Positions 32,789 through 42,616 are shown, numbered from the stretch's first letter. The stretch: DNA of 64,000 bases from Methylomonas sp. (GCF_023228165.1 NZ_JALOBS010000004.1:13843-77842), one strand, 5' to 3'. Program-made: numbers and translations. Notes: generated from the letters alone by a model not told the origin.

Positions 32789-33199
32789 TTAAGCTTGCTG
32801 ACCATTATAATTCAGTTCCAGAATGTTCTTCGTATCGCCACGTGGGTTGCTGAACAGTGGATGACTGATTTTTAGCACGTTGAAGATTTGCTGAATGGGT
32901 TGCTGCTTGAGATTGTCGGGATCAACGCCGTAGCGGATTTTAAACAGACTGCGCTGTCTTCCGGCTGGAAAATAGGCCAGAATTTCCGCTAAACGCTGAT
33001 CGATCAGTTGCTGTGCCAACAACAATTGCGGATTTATGCCTTTGCGGGCGGACTGTGTCGCTGTGAGATCAAAGCCGGTTGCAGTTGTCGAGTCGGCCGA
33101 TTGCGCCTGCGTGCTTTTCTTGCGCATCTCCAACAAGCGGCTGCTTTTACCGCTCGCCAATAGGGTCGTGCTGGTTTGTTCGGGTTTAAAGTCAGTCAT
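32789..33199 (-). CDS. Protein of unknown function
   Basis: A 136-residue soluble protein. The first 60 residues are low-complexity and Ser/Thr/Ala-rich. The C-terminal half (QQLIDQRLAEILAYFPAGRQRSLFKIRYG and FNVLKISHPLFS) looks like a compact helical domain. I do not recognise it. Its start overlaps the tcdA stop by 8 bp, so it belongs to the tatD-tcdA operon. Confidence 0.75.
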   Translation of the reverse strand: MTDFKPEQTSTTLLASGKSSRLLEMRKKSTQAQSADSTTATGFDLTATQSARKGINPQLLLAQQLIDQRLAEILAYFPAGRQRSLFKIRYGVDPDNLKQQPIQQIFNVLKISHPLFSNPRGDTKNILELNYNGQQA

Positions 33200-33950
33200 G
33201 TTCAGCGGGTTTGGGTTCTGCGTGGGCGGCTTCGTGAATTAAATTGCGTATTACCACGGAGGCGCATACGCCGCCGAAAGCCGCCGGTAAATAAGAGATG
33301 GTGCCATAGGCGGACTTTTTGTAATTGCTGCCGTCGGTAAACATCAGCGAATCCTTGTTGACCACTTCCGGTGAAAACACCACTTTGACGCCGCGACTGA
33401 TGCCGTGTTTGCGCAGCCGGGTGCGGATGAACTGGGCAAACGGACAGTTATAGGTTTTGGAAATATCCACCACTTTTAGATGAGTCGGATCCAGCTTGCC
33501 GCCAGCGCCCATTGAGCTGATGATTTTCATTTTCCGGGCTTTGGCGGCGCGGATCAGGTGGATTTTAGGGGTCAGGCTGTCGATGGCATCGACGACGTAA
33601 TCATAATGGGTATCGAGCAGTTCGGCGGCGGAGTCCGGCGTGATGAATTCGTGTTTAATCGTCAGCTTCAAATCCGGATTGATAGCCAGTAAACGTTCGC
33701 CCATCACATCGGCCTTGGACTGTCCAATCGTGGTCGCCAAAGCCGGTAACTGGCGGTTGCGGTTACTGGTTTCCACCACGTCGCCATCAACGATAGTCAT
33801 TGCTCCCACGCCGGCCCGACATATGAATTCCGCGGAAAACGATCCCACTCCACCCATGCCGACCACCAATACATGGGATTTTTGTAAGCGTTCCAGTTTA
33901 GCGTCGCCTATAAGAAGTTCGGTGCGGGAAAGCCAGCTTAAGTCAGTCAT
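33192..33950 (-). CDS. tcdA: tRNA threonylcarbamoyladenosine dehydratase TcdA
   Basis: A 252-residue E1/ThiF-like protein that cyclises t6A37 in tRNA to ct6A. The start is the ATG at 33950; the frame is open further upstream inside tatD. The nucleotide loop VLVVGMGGVGSFSAEFICRAGVG, the catalytic-region VDGDVVETSNRNRQL and DYVVDAIDSLTPK are all present. It overlaps tatD by 8 bp and the unknown gene by 8 bp, so three genes are coupled. Confidence 0.93.
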   Translation of the reverse strand: MTDLSWLSRTELLIGDAKLERLQKSHVLVVGMGGVGSFSAEFICRAGVGAMTIVDGDVVETSNRNRQLPALATTIGQSKADVMGERLLAINPDLKLTIKHEFITPDSAAELLDTHYDYVVDAIDSLTPKIHLIRAAKARKMKIISSMGAGGKLDPTHLKVVDISKTYNCPFAQFIRTRLRKHGISRGVKVVFSPEVVNKDSLMFTDGSNYKKSAYGTISYLPAAFGGVCASVVIRNLIHEAAHAEPKPAEHD

Positions 33951-34671
33951 TGAGAAACACGTTTGAAAAATTAGTATGGATTTGTCGGCGCAAGTGTGCG
34001 GGGTCAATTCCGCGTATTTTAGCCGCTGCCGCATAGATTGTATCAATTGAGAGGTCGGCAGCGTCGGTTTCCAAAAACAGCCTATTGATGGGTATAGCCT
34101 GTAAAGTTTGACTTGCCGGGCTGCCGGGCAGTAACAGCGCTTTGCCAAACGATATATAACAGCCGTGCTGGATCAGTTGCGCAGCCAAGCCCGGTCTGCC
34201 GGTAAAGCCGTGCATGATCCAGGCTTGGCTGGGAGCCTGACTTTTTTTCAAGTGCAGCAATTCGGCAAAGGCTCGCACGCAATGGATGATCAGCGGTTTA
34301 CCAAAATCCTCGGACAGTTGGATTTGGCGGCTGAATACCTCAATCTGCATGCTCATCGGCGTGTCGATACACTTGTCCAGGCCGCATTCGCCGATAGCCA
34401 ATAGCTTGGGGTGGTCTTTTAAGGCGATAAGGGCTTGCAAAGCGGAATCGATATTTTGACGCTCGATAAACCAGGGGTGTATGCCTAAGCTGAAATAACA
34501 GCTGCCGCTAATTGAATCTTCCGGGCGACTGGATGTTTGGGCTAAGGTATAAACCTGGGCGTCGGCAAGTTCGTGCGCGTCGAGACTAAGGATTTGGCTG
34601 TGGCTCGCGTGGCTAAATTGATGGCAATGAATATCAATCAGGTCTTGAGCGGGCGAGGTTTTTCCAGGCAT
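33943..34671 (-). CDS. TatD-family metal-dependent hydrolase
   Basis: A 242-residue TIM-barrel hydrolase. Metal-binding residues appear in LIDIHCH (HxH), AIGECGLDK (Glu), IIHCVRA (His), MHGFTG (His) and FLETDAAD (Asp). TatD-type proteins act as DNases or on other phosphoesters. The sequence is slightly shorter than usual. It starts the tatD-tcdA-unknown operon. Confidence 0.92.
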   Translation of the reverse strand: MPGKTSPAQDLIDIHCHQFSHASHSQILSLDAHELADAQVYTLAQTSSRPEDSISGSCYFSLGIHPWFIERQNIDSALQALIALKDHPKLLAIGECGLDKCIDTPMSMQIEVFSRQIQLSEDFGKPLIIHCVRAFAELLHLKKSQAPSQAWIMHGFTGRPGLAAQLIQHGCYISFGKALLLPGSPASQTLQAIPINRLFLETDAADLSIDTIYAAAAKIRGIDPAHLRRQIHTNFSNVFLND

Positions 34672-34743
34672 TTAAGCCGATAAGCAAATTTTGTTGAGGT
34701 ATTGCCGGTCTAATCGGCTATCTATGGGCTACGAGTTACGCCG

Positions 34744-35202
34744 TCAAGCACTGACCACCAACAGGATATTGTTACTGACTACCCAGCTGTAAAATGCATC
34801 GGCGCTGAATAAGGAGGCTGTGGCCCAGCAACTGCCGATATTGCGGCGGGCGAAATACAACACGGCGATGAATTCCACGCAAAGCAGTTTGAGTGCAAAA
34901 ATAGCCAGCCCCAAACCCATGGTGCCGGCAAAAAAGATCAGTATCGGGTTAACTTCGGTCGCATAATTAAACTTAAGCCCGAAATAGGTGACGATGCCGT
35001 CGGCGGTATGTAGCAGGGCAAACAGCAGAATCAGCGAGGTATTGATGAAGAGTTTAAATTGCGCGGGGTCGATGCTGAGGATTGCGGTATGAGGTGAACG
35101 GTTGTAAATGCAAGCACATCTTAAAGATAACGCTAAGTCATTGACGGTATAGGCTAAAACGCGGCCAGCGCTCTTCAATGGGCGGAGTATATTCGTTTTC
35201 AT
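34744..35202 (-). CDS. DUF5658-like membrane protein
   Basis: A 152-residue protein with about three spans after a basic N-terminus (about 50-70, 82-112, 125-148). The TADGIVTYFGLKFNYATEVNPILIF stretch resembles the DUF5658 family (unknown function). GAGAGGGGCC precedes the ATG. No operon partner is seen. Confidence 0.7.
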   Translation of the reverse strand: MKTNILRPLKSAGRVLAYTVNDLALSLRCACIYNRSPHTAILSIDPAQFKLFINTSLILLFALLHTADGIVTYFGLKFNYATEVNPILIFFAGTMGLGLAIFALKLLCVEFIAVLYFARRNIGSCWATASLFSADAFYSWVVSNNILLVVSA

Positions 35203-35383
35203 GGCCCCTCTCCTGTATCAAACGATTTCGGCTTCAACTTATACCAAAACGTCGTTTTTTCCTAATTTACAGAGAGAATTGTCGCGATCTTTCACCAAAA
35301 TGTTGATGTGAGTCAAACTTTTAACGGGATTGTCTGCTAGGGCCTTAGTACCAAAAACAATAGACAACTATTCTGACGCCCAC

Positions 35384-35522
35384 GATGTTGCCGGGTAAAT
35401 AGATTGATCACCACTGCCAGATACAGCCAACCGAGTACGCGGATATAGGTGATGTTCGTCGCTGAAACATGATTGGGTTTCGCGACGTTAAATTGCCGAT
35501 GCAGGCATTTGGGTGAATTGGC
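35384..35522 (-). pseudogene. IS3-family transposase fragment
   Basis: The minus strand reads about 46 codons that match the IS3 OrfB integrase around its first catalytic Asp: RQFNVAKPNHVSATNITYIR then LGWLYLAVVINLFTRQ. The Asp of the usual DITYIR is replaced by Asn, one residue is lost before LGWLYLAV, and no frame continues on either side. I see no inverted repeats, so only a scrap remains. It differs from the IS3 copy at 970-2413. Confidence 0.7.
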
Positions 35523-35558
35523 CTCATCGTGATGGCTAGCCCTTTTTCATTGAGTCGG

Positions 35559-35564
35559 TATAAT
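35559..35564 (+). promoter_or_regulatory. Possible -10 element for ettA
   Basis: CGGTATAATAG, about 113 bases upstream of the ettA ATG. No good -35 lies at the normal distance. Confidence 0.3.
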
Positions 35565-35677
35565 AGAAAAATTGCTCAGATTTGCATCTATGCATATTGT
35601 CTATTTAGCGTAATATTTTGGCGTAGCAAAGAAAATTTATATAAAAATCCCTCTTATAAATCAATACAATTAATGTA

Positions 35678-37342
35678 ATGGCGCAATACATATTTTCGAT
35701 GAATCGGGTTGGCAAGATTGTGCCGCCCAAGAAGTACATTCTTAAGGATATTTCCTTGTCCTTTTTCCCGGGCGCCAAAATCGGTGTGTTGGGTTTGAAT
35801 GGCTCCGGTAAATCCACGTTGCTGCGGATCATGGCCGGGGTTGATAAGGAAATTGAAGGCGAAGCGATTCCTTTAAAAGGCATCAATATCGGATATCTGC
35901 CTCAGGAGCCGCAACTCGATCCGAATAAAACCGTGCGCGGCAATATCGAAGAAGCAGTGCAACCCATTAAGGATGCTTTGGCGCAATTGGATGCGGTGTA
36001 TGCCGCTTATGCCGACCCGGATGCGGATTTCGACAAACTGGCCGCCGAACAGGCCAAATTGGAAGATATTATCAATGCATGCGATGGGCATAATCTGGAT
36101 CGTACCTTGGATATTGCCGCCGATGCTTTACGTTTGCCGGATTGGGATGCCGATGTCACTAAGCTATCCGGGGGCGAGAAACGCCGGGTGGCTTTATGCC
36201 GATTATTGTTGTCCAAACCCGATATGTTGTTGCTGGACGAGCCGACTAACCATTTGGATGCCGAATCGGTTGCCTGGCTGGAACGCTTCCTGCACGACTA
36301 CGCCGGTACAGTAGTTGCGGTCACTCATGATCGTTACTTCCTGGATAATGTGGCCGGCTGGATTCTGGAGCTGGATCGCGGCATGGGTATACCTTGGGAA
36401 GGTAATTACTCGTCGTGGCTGGAGCAAAAGGAAAAACGCCTGGAACTGGAAGAGAAGCAGGAGTCATCGCGCCAAAAAGCCATGAAGGCCGAATTGGAGT
36501 GGGTGCGCTCAAATCAAAAAGGCCGGCACGCCAAGGGCAAGGCGCGTTTGGCGCGCTTTGAAGAATTGTCGTCGGTGGAAGTGCAAAAGCGCAACGAGAC
36601 CCAGGAGATTTATATTCCGCCCGGACCGCGTCTCGGCGATGTGGCGATCGAAGCCGATAACATCAGCAAAGGCTTCGGCGATCGTTTATTGATTAATAAT
36701 TTAAGCTTCAAACTACCGCCAGGTGGTATCGTCGGGATCATTGGACCGAATGGGGCGGGTAAAACCACTTTGTTCCGCATGATGGCAGGTTTTGAAAAAC
36801 CGGATGCCGGCGAGATCACCATCGGTCAGACCGTGCAGCTGGCTTATGTCGATCAATTGCGCGACGACATGGATAACAACAAAACCGTTTGGGAGGAAGT
36901 CTCCGACGGTCTGGATGTGATCACGGTCGGTAAATACGAAACGCCATCGCGGGCCTATCTGGGTCGATTCAATTTCAAGGGTGGTGATCAGCAAAAACGT
37001 ATCGGCGAGTTGTCCGGAGGTGAGCGTAATCGGGTGCATTTGGCCAAGCTGTTGAAAAGCGGCGGCAATGTGTTGCTGCTTGACGAACCTACCAACGATC
37101 TGGATGTCGAAACTTTGCGGGCTCTGGAAGAAGCCTTACTGGCGTTCCCAGGTTGTGCGGTGGTTATTTCGCATGACCGTTGGTTTTTAGATCGGATTGC
37201 TACCCACATCTTGGCCTTTGAAGGAGACAGTGAAGTAGTCTGGTTTGAGGGTAATTATGCTGATTACGAAGAGGATAGGCATCGGCGCTTGGGAACTGAT
37301 GCCGATAATCCGCATCGTATCAAATACAAAAAAATTGTTTAG
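35678..37342 (+). CDS. ettA: Energy-dependent translational throttle protein EttA
   Basis: A 554-residue ABC-F ATPase that binds the ribosomal E site and gates the first elongation steps according to ATP/ADP. It has two ATPase modules: Walker A GLNGSGKST and GPNGAGKTT, signature LSGGEKRR and LSGGERNR, Walker B LLLDEPTNHLD and LLLDEPTNDLD. The basic linker between them (KAELEWVRSNQKGRHAKGKARL) is typical. It is monocistronic, with a 35.2-35.7 kb leader upstream. Confidence 0.97.
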   Translation: MAQYIFSMNRVGKIVPPKKYILKDISLSFFPGAKIGVLGLNGSGKSTLLRIMAGVDKEIEGEAIPLKGINIGYLPQEPQLDPNKTVRGNIEEAVQPIKDALAQLDAVYAAYADPDADFDKLAAEQAKLEDIINACDGHNLDRTLDIAADALRLPDWDADVTKLSGGEKRRVALCRLLLSKPDMLLLDEPTNHLDAESVAWLERFLHDYAGTVVAVTHDRYFLDNVAGWILELDRGMGIPWEGNYSSWLEQKEKRLELEEKQESSRQKAMKAELEWVRSNQKGRHAKGKARLARFEELSSVEVQKRNETQEIYIPPGPRLGDVAIEADNISKGFGDRLLINNLSFKLPPGGIVGIIGPNGAGKTTLFRMMAGFEKPDAGEITIGQTVQLAYVDQLRDDMDNNKTVWEEVSDGLDVITVGKYETPSRAYLGRFNFKGGDQQKRIGELSGGERNRVHLAKLLKSGGNVLLLDEPTNDLDVETLRALEEALLAFPGCAVVISHDRWFLDRIATHILAFEGDSEVVWFEGNYADYEEDRHRRLGTDADNPHRIKYKKIV

Positions 37343-37634
37343 GGTTGGTAGCTTATTTAGCGATTTCCACGTCTCGGTTTAATACTATTGAGGCGTGCAA
37401 TAATTGATGTTAGAAAGGCTGATCAAAGATAAATATTTTTGCGTATCGGAGTGGATTCTCTGAAACAAAACTAACCAAAATGAAAATTAATATCCGGCTA
37501 GACTTGAAATACTTTAACCCGACCCGACTATGTTTCTTTATCTGCGAGGATAGCCCCGGTCGCAGTGTGTTGAAATCAACAGGTATAGTAGGTAATGTAT
37601 AGCCGCAGCCTGAACAATAATAAGGAGAAAGAGG

Positions 37635-37877
37635 ATGTCGAAAGCACAAAACTTGCAGGATAGTTTTTTGAATGCTCTGAGAAAAGAGCATACCCCTGTG
37701 TCAATTTTTTTGGTCAACGGTATCAAGTTGCAAGGTCGAGTTGATTCCTTCGATCAATATGTGGTGATGTTAAAAAACACCGTTAATCAAATGGTATACA
37801 AACATGCGATTTCCACTATTGTGCCCAGCAAAAACGTTAATATGCATCGCGATGCCGATGCCAGTGATGAAAGCTAA
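37635..37877 (+). CDS. hfq: RNA chaperone Hfq
   Basis: An 80-residue Sm-like protein forming a hexameric ring that pairs small RNAs with mRNAs. The Sm1 segment (VSIFLVNGIKLQGRVDSFDQYVVMLK) and Sm2 (VYKHAISTIVPSK) are intact; the C-terminal tail is short. AAGGAGAAAGAGG precedes the ATG. It leads the classical hfq-hflX-hflK-hflC run. Confidence 0.98.
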   Translation: MSKAQNLQDSFLNALRKEHTPVSIFLVNGIKLQGRVDSFDQYVVMLKNTVNQMVYKHAISTIVPSKNVNMHRDADASDES

Positions 37878-37888
37878 GAGGTTTTTGT

Positions 37889-39154
37889 TTGTTTGAACGT
37901 CCTGATGCGGGTGAGCGAGCAGTTCTCGTTCACCTAAATTTGCAAGTTGGGCAAGAAGATCTCGACGAGCTCAAAGAACTGACCAAATCCGCCGGTGCCC
38001 AGACCGTCGATGTAGTGACCGGTAGCCGGCAGCGGCCCGACCCAAAATATTTTGTCGGCAAAGGCAAGTTGGACGAAATCAAAGCGGTTGTTATCGCGCG
38101 GCAAGCGGACATTGTTATCGTTAATCATCCTTTATCTCCCAGCCAGGAGCGCAATCTGGAAAGAGCCCTGGAAGTGCGGGTGGTGGACAGAAATGGCTTG
38201 ATTTTGGATATTTTTGCCCAACGCGCCCAAACCTTCGAAGGTAAATTGCAGGTTGAATTGGCACAACTCAAGCATTTGTCGACTCGCTTGATTCGGGGTT
38301 GGACTCATTTGGAACGGCAAAAAGGCGGTATCGGTCTGCGCGGTCCCGGCGAAACCCAGCTGGAGACCGATCGGCGTTTGCTGGCCGTGCGGATTAAACA
38401 AATTCAGCAGCGCCTGGAGAAAGTGCAAAAACAGCGGCATCAAGGTCGCAGTAAGCGCAAAAAAGCCGAAATTCCCACCGTATCATTGGTGGGTTATACC
38501 AATGCCGGTAAATCGACATTATTCAATACCCTGACCGGTGCCGATATTTATGCGGCAGACCAATTGTTTGCGACTTTGGATCCTACCTTGCGGCATTTGG
38601 CTGTTGGCGATAGCGGCGAGGTGGTGTTGGCCGATACCGTGGGATTTATCCGTCACTTGCCTCATGAACTGGTGGCTGCGTTTCGGTCAACCTTGCAGGA
38701 AGCCAGCGAGGCCGATTTGCTGCTGCATGTGATTGATGCTCACGCGGAAGATAGGGAGGACACCATCTTTCAGGTTAATCAAGTGCTGGACGATATCGAG
38801 GCCGGCAAAATTCCACAATTAAGAGTATTCAATAAAATCGATTTGCTCGATGGTGTGTTGCCGCATATCGACTGCGATGAGCAGGGCATGCCGGTGAATG
38901 TCTGGATTTGCGCGCAAACTGGGGCGGGTTGCGATTTATTGCAGCAGGCTTTGTCGATGTTTTTTGCCAACAGTAAAATCATCAAGAGATGTTTTCTGCC
39001 GGCCAGTCAGGCCGGTATGAAAGCCAAATGGTTTGGTTTGGTTCGCTTCATCAATGAAACAGTCAATGATCAAGGCGATTGCGAATTGACTATTGAAATT
39101 GATAAAAAAAACCTCGGTTTACTTAAAGATATCAGGGTTGAGGAAGTTGCTTAA
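37889..39154 (+). CDS. hflX: Ribosome-associated GTPase HflX
   Basis: A 421-residue GTPase that splits stalled ribosomes. The N-terminal HflX domain (to about 190) is followed by the G domain: G1 GYTNAGKST, G3 DTVGFI and G4 NKID. The start codon is TTG, at 37889, with AGAGG eight bases before it and no ATG in a better place. It lies 11 bp after hfq. Confidence 0.96.
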   Translation: MFERPDAGERAVLVHLNLQVGQEDLDELKELTKSAGAQTVDVVTGSRQRPDPKYFVGKGKLDEIKAVVIARQADIVIVNHPLSPSQERNLERALEVRVVDRNGLILDIFAQRAQTFEGKLQVELAQLKHLSTRLIRGWTHLERQKGGIGLRGPGETQLETDRRLLAVRIKQIQQRLEKVQKQRHQGRSKRKKAEIPTVSLVGYTNAGKSTLFNTLTGADIYAADQLFATLDPTLRHLAVGDSGEVVLADTVGFIRHLPHELVAAFRSTLQEASEADLLLHVIDAHAEDREDTIFQVNQVLDDIEAGKIPQLRVFNKIDLLDGVLPHIDCDEQGMPVNVWICAQTGAGCDLLQQALSMFFANSKIIKRCFLPASQAGMKAKWFGLVRFINETVNDQGDCELTIEIDKKNLGLLKDIRVEEVA

Positions 39155-39304
39155 CTGCTTGGATTAGCATGTGTGTAGTCCAGTTAGTTGCCCAGTATTT
39201 TCGAAATTGCGATAGAATGTCAACCTTTGCTTTGCTGAAAAACATGGTAGTTTTCAGTTAACGAACAAAGATTCAAAGTTTACAATCCAATTGGAGTGTT
39301 TGGT

Positions 39305-40492
39305 ATGTCTTGGAATGAACCCGGTGGTGATAATAAAGACCCCTGGAGTGGTCGCAATAAAGAAAACAGTCCGCCCGATCTGGATGAAGTCATTCGTTCA
39401 TTGCAGGACAAACTAGGCGGTATCTTCGGCGGTCGTTCCGGAGGCGGTGGCGATCCTGAGGGCGCGGCCATGAAAGGCATTGGTTATCTGGCTGCGGGCG
39501 CTTTGGTTTTGTGGGTGCTAAGCGGTCTTTATACTGTCGACGAGGGTACTCGCGGCGTGGTTACCCGTTTCGGTGCTTATGTCGAAACCACTAACCCCGG
39601 TCTGAATTGGCATATGCCGGCGCCCATCGAACAAGTACAAGTTATCAATGTTGAGCAGCAACGCTTCATTGAGGTCGGCTACAGATCCGGTAGTGGTCAA
39701 GCCATGGGATCGGTACCTAAGGAAGCCATGATGTTGACCAAAGACGAAAATATCGTCGATGTGCGATTGGCGGTGCAGTATCAAGTTAAAGACGCAAAAG
39801 ATTACGCATTCAACGTGTTGGATCCCAATTCGACTCTGAAACAAGTGACCGAGAGCGTAGAGCGCGGTGTGATTGGCGCCAGCAATATGGATTTTGTCTT
39901 GACCGAAGGCCGTAGCGAAATCGTCATGGCGATTAAAGCGGAAATCCAGGCGGTTATGGACACTTATAAAGCCGGCATATTGGTTACCAGTGTCAATCTT
40001 CAGGATGCTCAACCACCCGAGCAAGTGCAAGGCGCTTTTGAAGATGCCATTCGTGCCCGCGAGGATAAACAACGTTTGATCAACGAGGCGGAAGCCTATT
40101 CCAACGATGTGGTGCCTAAGGCACGCGGTGGTGCATCCCGTGTCATTCAGGAGTCGGAAGGTTACAAAGTAAAAGTGATTGCAGAGGCAACGGGTGATGT
40201 CAGCCGTTTCTCGCAACTGTTGGTCGAATATAAGAAAGCCCCGGCGGTGACCAAGCAACGTATGTATATAGAAGCCATGGAATCAGTATTGGAACGTTCA
40301 AACAACATACTAGTTGATGTAAAAGGGGGTAACAATATCATGTATTTGCCGCTGGATAAGTTGACGAATAAAACCAACGATGAGGTGCAGGCAGCTCCGG
40401 TGAGTCACGAAACTGTTTCAACGTCTCCCGCTAGAGAATTTAAAAGTGATATCCGTGCTTCAAGCCGTGAACGCGATGTGAGAGGACGCTAA
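39305..40492 (+). CDS. hflK: FtsH protease regulator HflK
   Basis: A 395-residue membrane protein of the SPFH/band 7 family. With HflC it forms a cage around FtsH and limits access of membrane substrates. It has a Gly-rich N-terminus (SWNEPGGDNKDPW), one membrane span (about 60-80), a band 7 domain and a coiled coil. The start is ATG 39305 after GGAGTG; the frame begins with a GTG 9 bases earlier. It is one base from hflC. Confidence 0.96.
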   Translation: MSWNEPGGDNKDPWSGRNKENSPPDLDEVIRSLQDKLGGIFGGRSGGGGDPEGAAMKGIGYLAAGALVLWVLSGLYTVDEGTRGVVTRFGAYVETTNPGLNWHMPAPIEQVQVINVEQQRFIEVGYRSGSGQAMGSVPKEAMMLTKDENIVDVRLAVQYQVKDAKDYAFNVLDPNSTLKQVTESVERGVIGASNMDFVLTEGRSEIVMAIKAEIQAVMDTYKAGILVTSVNLQDAQPPEQVQGAFEDAIRAREDKQRLINEAEAYSNDVVPKARGGASRVIQESEGYKVKVIAEATGDVSRFSQLLVEYKKAPAVTKQRMYIEAMESVLERSNNILVDVKGGNNIMYLPLDKLTNKTNDEVQAAPVSHETVSTSPAREFKSDIRASSRERDVRGR

Positions 40493-40493
40493 G

Positions 40494-41348
40494 ATGGGTA
40501 ATAAAATAGTGGTTGCCGTTGGCGCACTGGTTGTGTTGCTGTCCATGTCGGTGTTTACCGTGACTGAAACCGAGCGAGCCATCAAGTTTCGGTTGGGTGA
40601 AATCGTTGCAGTGGACTTTAAACCCGGTATTCATTTCAAAATACCGTTTATTAATAATGTCAAAAAGTTCGATTCTCGCATCCTGACCATGGATTCGACC
40701 CCCGAGCGGTTCCTGACCGCGGAAAAGAAGAACGTCATCGTCGACTCTTTCGTCAAATGGCGGATAGCCGATGTCAAAACCTTCTATACCTCGGTAGGTG
40801 GCGACATTAACCAGGGCAACATTCGCCTGGATCAGATCATTAAGGATTCATTTAGAAGCGAGTTTAGCAAACGCGAAATCAAACAACTCGTTTCCACCGA
40901 CCGTAGCGCCATCCGCGAAGCATTGATTACCAATGTCTCGCCCTATGCATTAAAGCTCGGAATCAATATTGTCGACGTACAGGTCAAGCGCATCGACTTG
41001 CCTAATGAAGTCAGCAGTTCCGTTTATCAGCGTATGGAAGCCGAACGGGCCAGAGTGGCACGAGAGTTTCGTTCGCAAGGTTCCGAGGCTGCGGAACGCA
41101 TCCGGGCGGATGCCGATAAACAACGCGAAATCATTTTGGCGAACGCCTATCGCGATTCTGAAGTATTGCGCGGTGAGGGCGATGCTCAGGCCGCCGATAT
41201 TTTTGCCAAAGCTTATAGTGAAGACAGTGATTTTTACGCGTTTTACCGTAGCATGATCGCTTACAAACAAAGCCTGGGTAAATCCGGCAATATCATGGTG
41301 TTGGAACCCGATTCGGATTTCTTCAAGTTCTTTAAGCATCAAAAATAA
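40494..41348 (+). CDS. hflC: FtsH protease regulator HflC
   Basis: A 284-residue partner of HflK with an N-terminal span (about 5-23), a band 7 domain (TETERAIKFRLGEIVAVDFKPGIHFKIPF) and a coiled coil (RVAREFRSQGSEAAERIRADAD). It begins one base after hflK, so they are probably coupled. A hairpin and hisZ follow. Confidence 0.96.
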   Translation: MGNKIVVAVGALVVLLSMSVFTVTETERAIKFRLGEIVAVDFKPGIHFKIPFINNVKKFDSRILTMDSTPERFLTAEKKNVIVDSFVKWRIADVKTFYTSVGGDINQGNIRLDQIIKDSFRSEFSKREIKQLVSTDRSAIREALITNVSPYALKLGINIVDVQVKRIDLPNEVSSSVYQRMEAERARVAREFRSQGSEAAERIRADADKQREIILANAYRDSEVLRGEGDAQAADIFAKAYSEDSDFYAFYRSMIAYKQSLGKSGNIMVLEPDSDFFKFFKHQK

Positions 41349-41368
41349 GATTTATCATTCGTAATGCA

Positions 41369-41403
41369 GCAGAAAGCGCTCCGCTCCGTGGGGCGTTTTC
41401 TGC
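41369..41403 (+). terminator. Hairpin between hflC and hisZ
   Basis: Near-perfect stem GCAGAAAGCGC / GCGTTTTCTGC with two short mismatches and a GC-rich loop, 20 bp after hflC and 17 bp before the hisZ ATG. There is no T-run after it; it may attenuate rather than end transcription. Confidence 0.4.
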
Positions 41404-41419
41404 GATTGGGACAAAGAAA

Positions 41420-42616
41420 ATGCAAAAAAAAGACTCCTGGTTATTACCAGAAGGCATTACCGAGGTGTTGCCGGAACAAGCCGCGCACCTGGAACGCCTG
41501 CGCCGCGACTTGCTCGATACTTTTGATTGTTGGGGGTACCAGCTGGTAATACCGCCGTTTGTGGATTTTTTGGATTCGCTATTGACCGGTTCGGGACACG
41601 ATCTCGATTTGCAAACCTTTAAACTGACCGATCAATTAAGCGGCGAGATGTTGGGCGTGCGTGCCGACATGACTCCGCAAGTGGCGCGTATCGACGCGCA
41701 CAATCTTAAGCACGAATGGCCGACTCGGCTTTGTTATGCCGGTACCACCTTGCATACCCTGGGTGATCCTTTGGAAAAAACCCGTAGCCCGATGCAGATC
41801 GGTGCGGAGCTCTATGGTCATGCCGGTCTTGAAAGCGATTATGAAGTGATCCAGCTGATGTTGGAAATGCTGGCTATCAGTGGTGTACAAAATGTGCATT
41901 TGGATATGGGGCACGTCGGTATTTATCGCGCATTGGTCGAACAAGCCGGACTGAGTCGGCAGCAAGAAGCCGAGTTGTTCGATGTGTTGCAACGCAAAGC
42001 TAGGACCGAGCTTGCCGAGCTGGTAGATCAATTTTCCATTCCGGCGCATTTCAAAGCGATTTTTAATGCATTGCCCAAATTGAATGGCGGCGTTGAAGTA
42101 TTGGCTAAAGCCTCAGAATTGCTGGATATCGACAATGATGGTATCCGTACCGCATTACAGGATTTACAAAGTATTGCGCAGAAATTGCAGCGGGATTATC
42201 CGTCCTTAACCGTCAGTTTCGATTTGGCTGAATTGCGTGGTTATCATTATCACACCGGTATGGTCTTTGCTGCTTTCGTTCCCACCGTGGGCAGGGAAAT
42301 TGCGCGTGGCGGTCGTTATGACAATATCGGCGCCGTGTTTGGTCGGGCTAGACCGGCTACCGGGTTCAGCGCGGATCTGAAAGTGTTGGTGTCACTGTTC
42401 GATAGCGATGCAGTTTCGGTTCAGCAAAGTGTGTTTGCGCCGCCAGCGGGCGACGATAGTGATTTGTCGCGATTTATCAGAGATTTACGCGCGGCCGGCA
42501 CCCGAGTGATACAGCAGTTGCCGGGTCAGCAAGGTTCGGCGGAACAATTAGGTTGTTCGGCAATATTGGAAAATCATGATCAACAATGGCTGGTTAAACC
42601 ATTGGGTAGTCGTTAA
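41420..42616 (+). CDS. hisZ: ATP phosphoribosyltransferase regulatory subunit HisZ
   Basis: A 398-residue paralogue of histidyl-tRNA synthetase without charging activity; it activates the short form of HisG in histidine synthesis. Class II synthetase-like segments are present (LLPEGITEVLP, LGVRADMTPQVARI, FDLAELRGYHYHTGMVFAAF, IARGGRYDN). The location between hflC and purA is usual in Pseudomonas-like gammaproteobacteria. The presence of HisZ predicts a short HisG elsewhere in the genome. Confidence 0.95.
   Translation: MQKKDSWLLPEGITEVLPEQAAHLERLRRDLLDTFDCWGYQLVIPPFVDFLDSLLTGSGHDLDLQTFKLTDQLSGEMLGVRADMTPQVARIDAHNLKHEWPTRLCYAGTTLHTLGDPLEKTRSPMQIGAELYGHAGLESDYEVIQLMLEMLAISGVQNVHLDMGHVGIYRALVEQAGLSRQQEAELFDVLQRKARTELAELVDQFSIPAHFKAIFNALPKLNGGVEVLAKASELLDIDNDGIRTALQDLQSIAQKLQRDYPSLTVSFDLAELRGYHYHTGMVFAAFVPTVGREIARGGRYDNIGAVFGRARPATGFSADLKVLVSLFDSDAVSVQQSVFAPPAGDDSDLSRFIRDLRAAGTRVIQQLPGQQGSAEQLGCSAILENHDQQWLVKPLGSR

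Larger units (their letters stand above)
35203..35677. other. Intergenic region with transposase remnant and ettA leader
   Basis: Contains a fragment of an IS3 transposase on the minus strand (35384-35522) and a TATAAT at 35559-35564 suited to ettA transcription. The rest shows nothing I can support. Confidence 0.6.

Noticed and set aside
39518..40258. 246-codon minus-strand frame inside hflK
   Set aside because: Shadow of hflK codons; no start signal and no recognisable domain.
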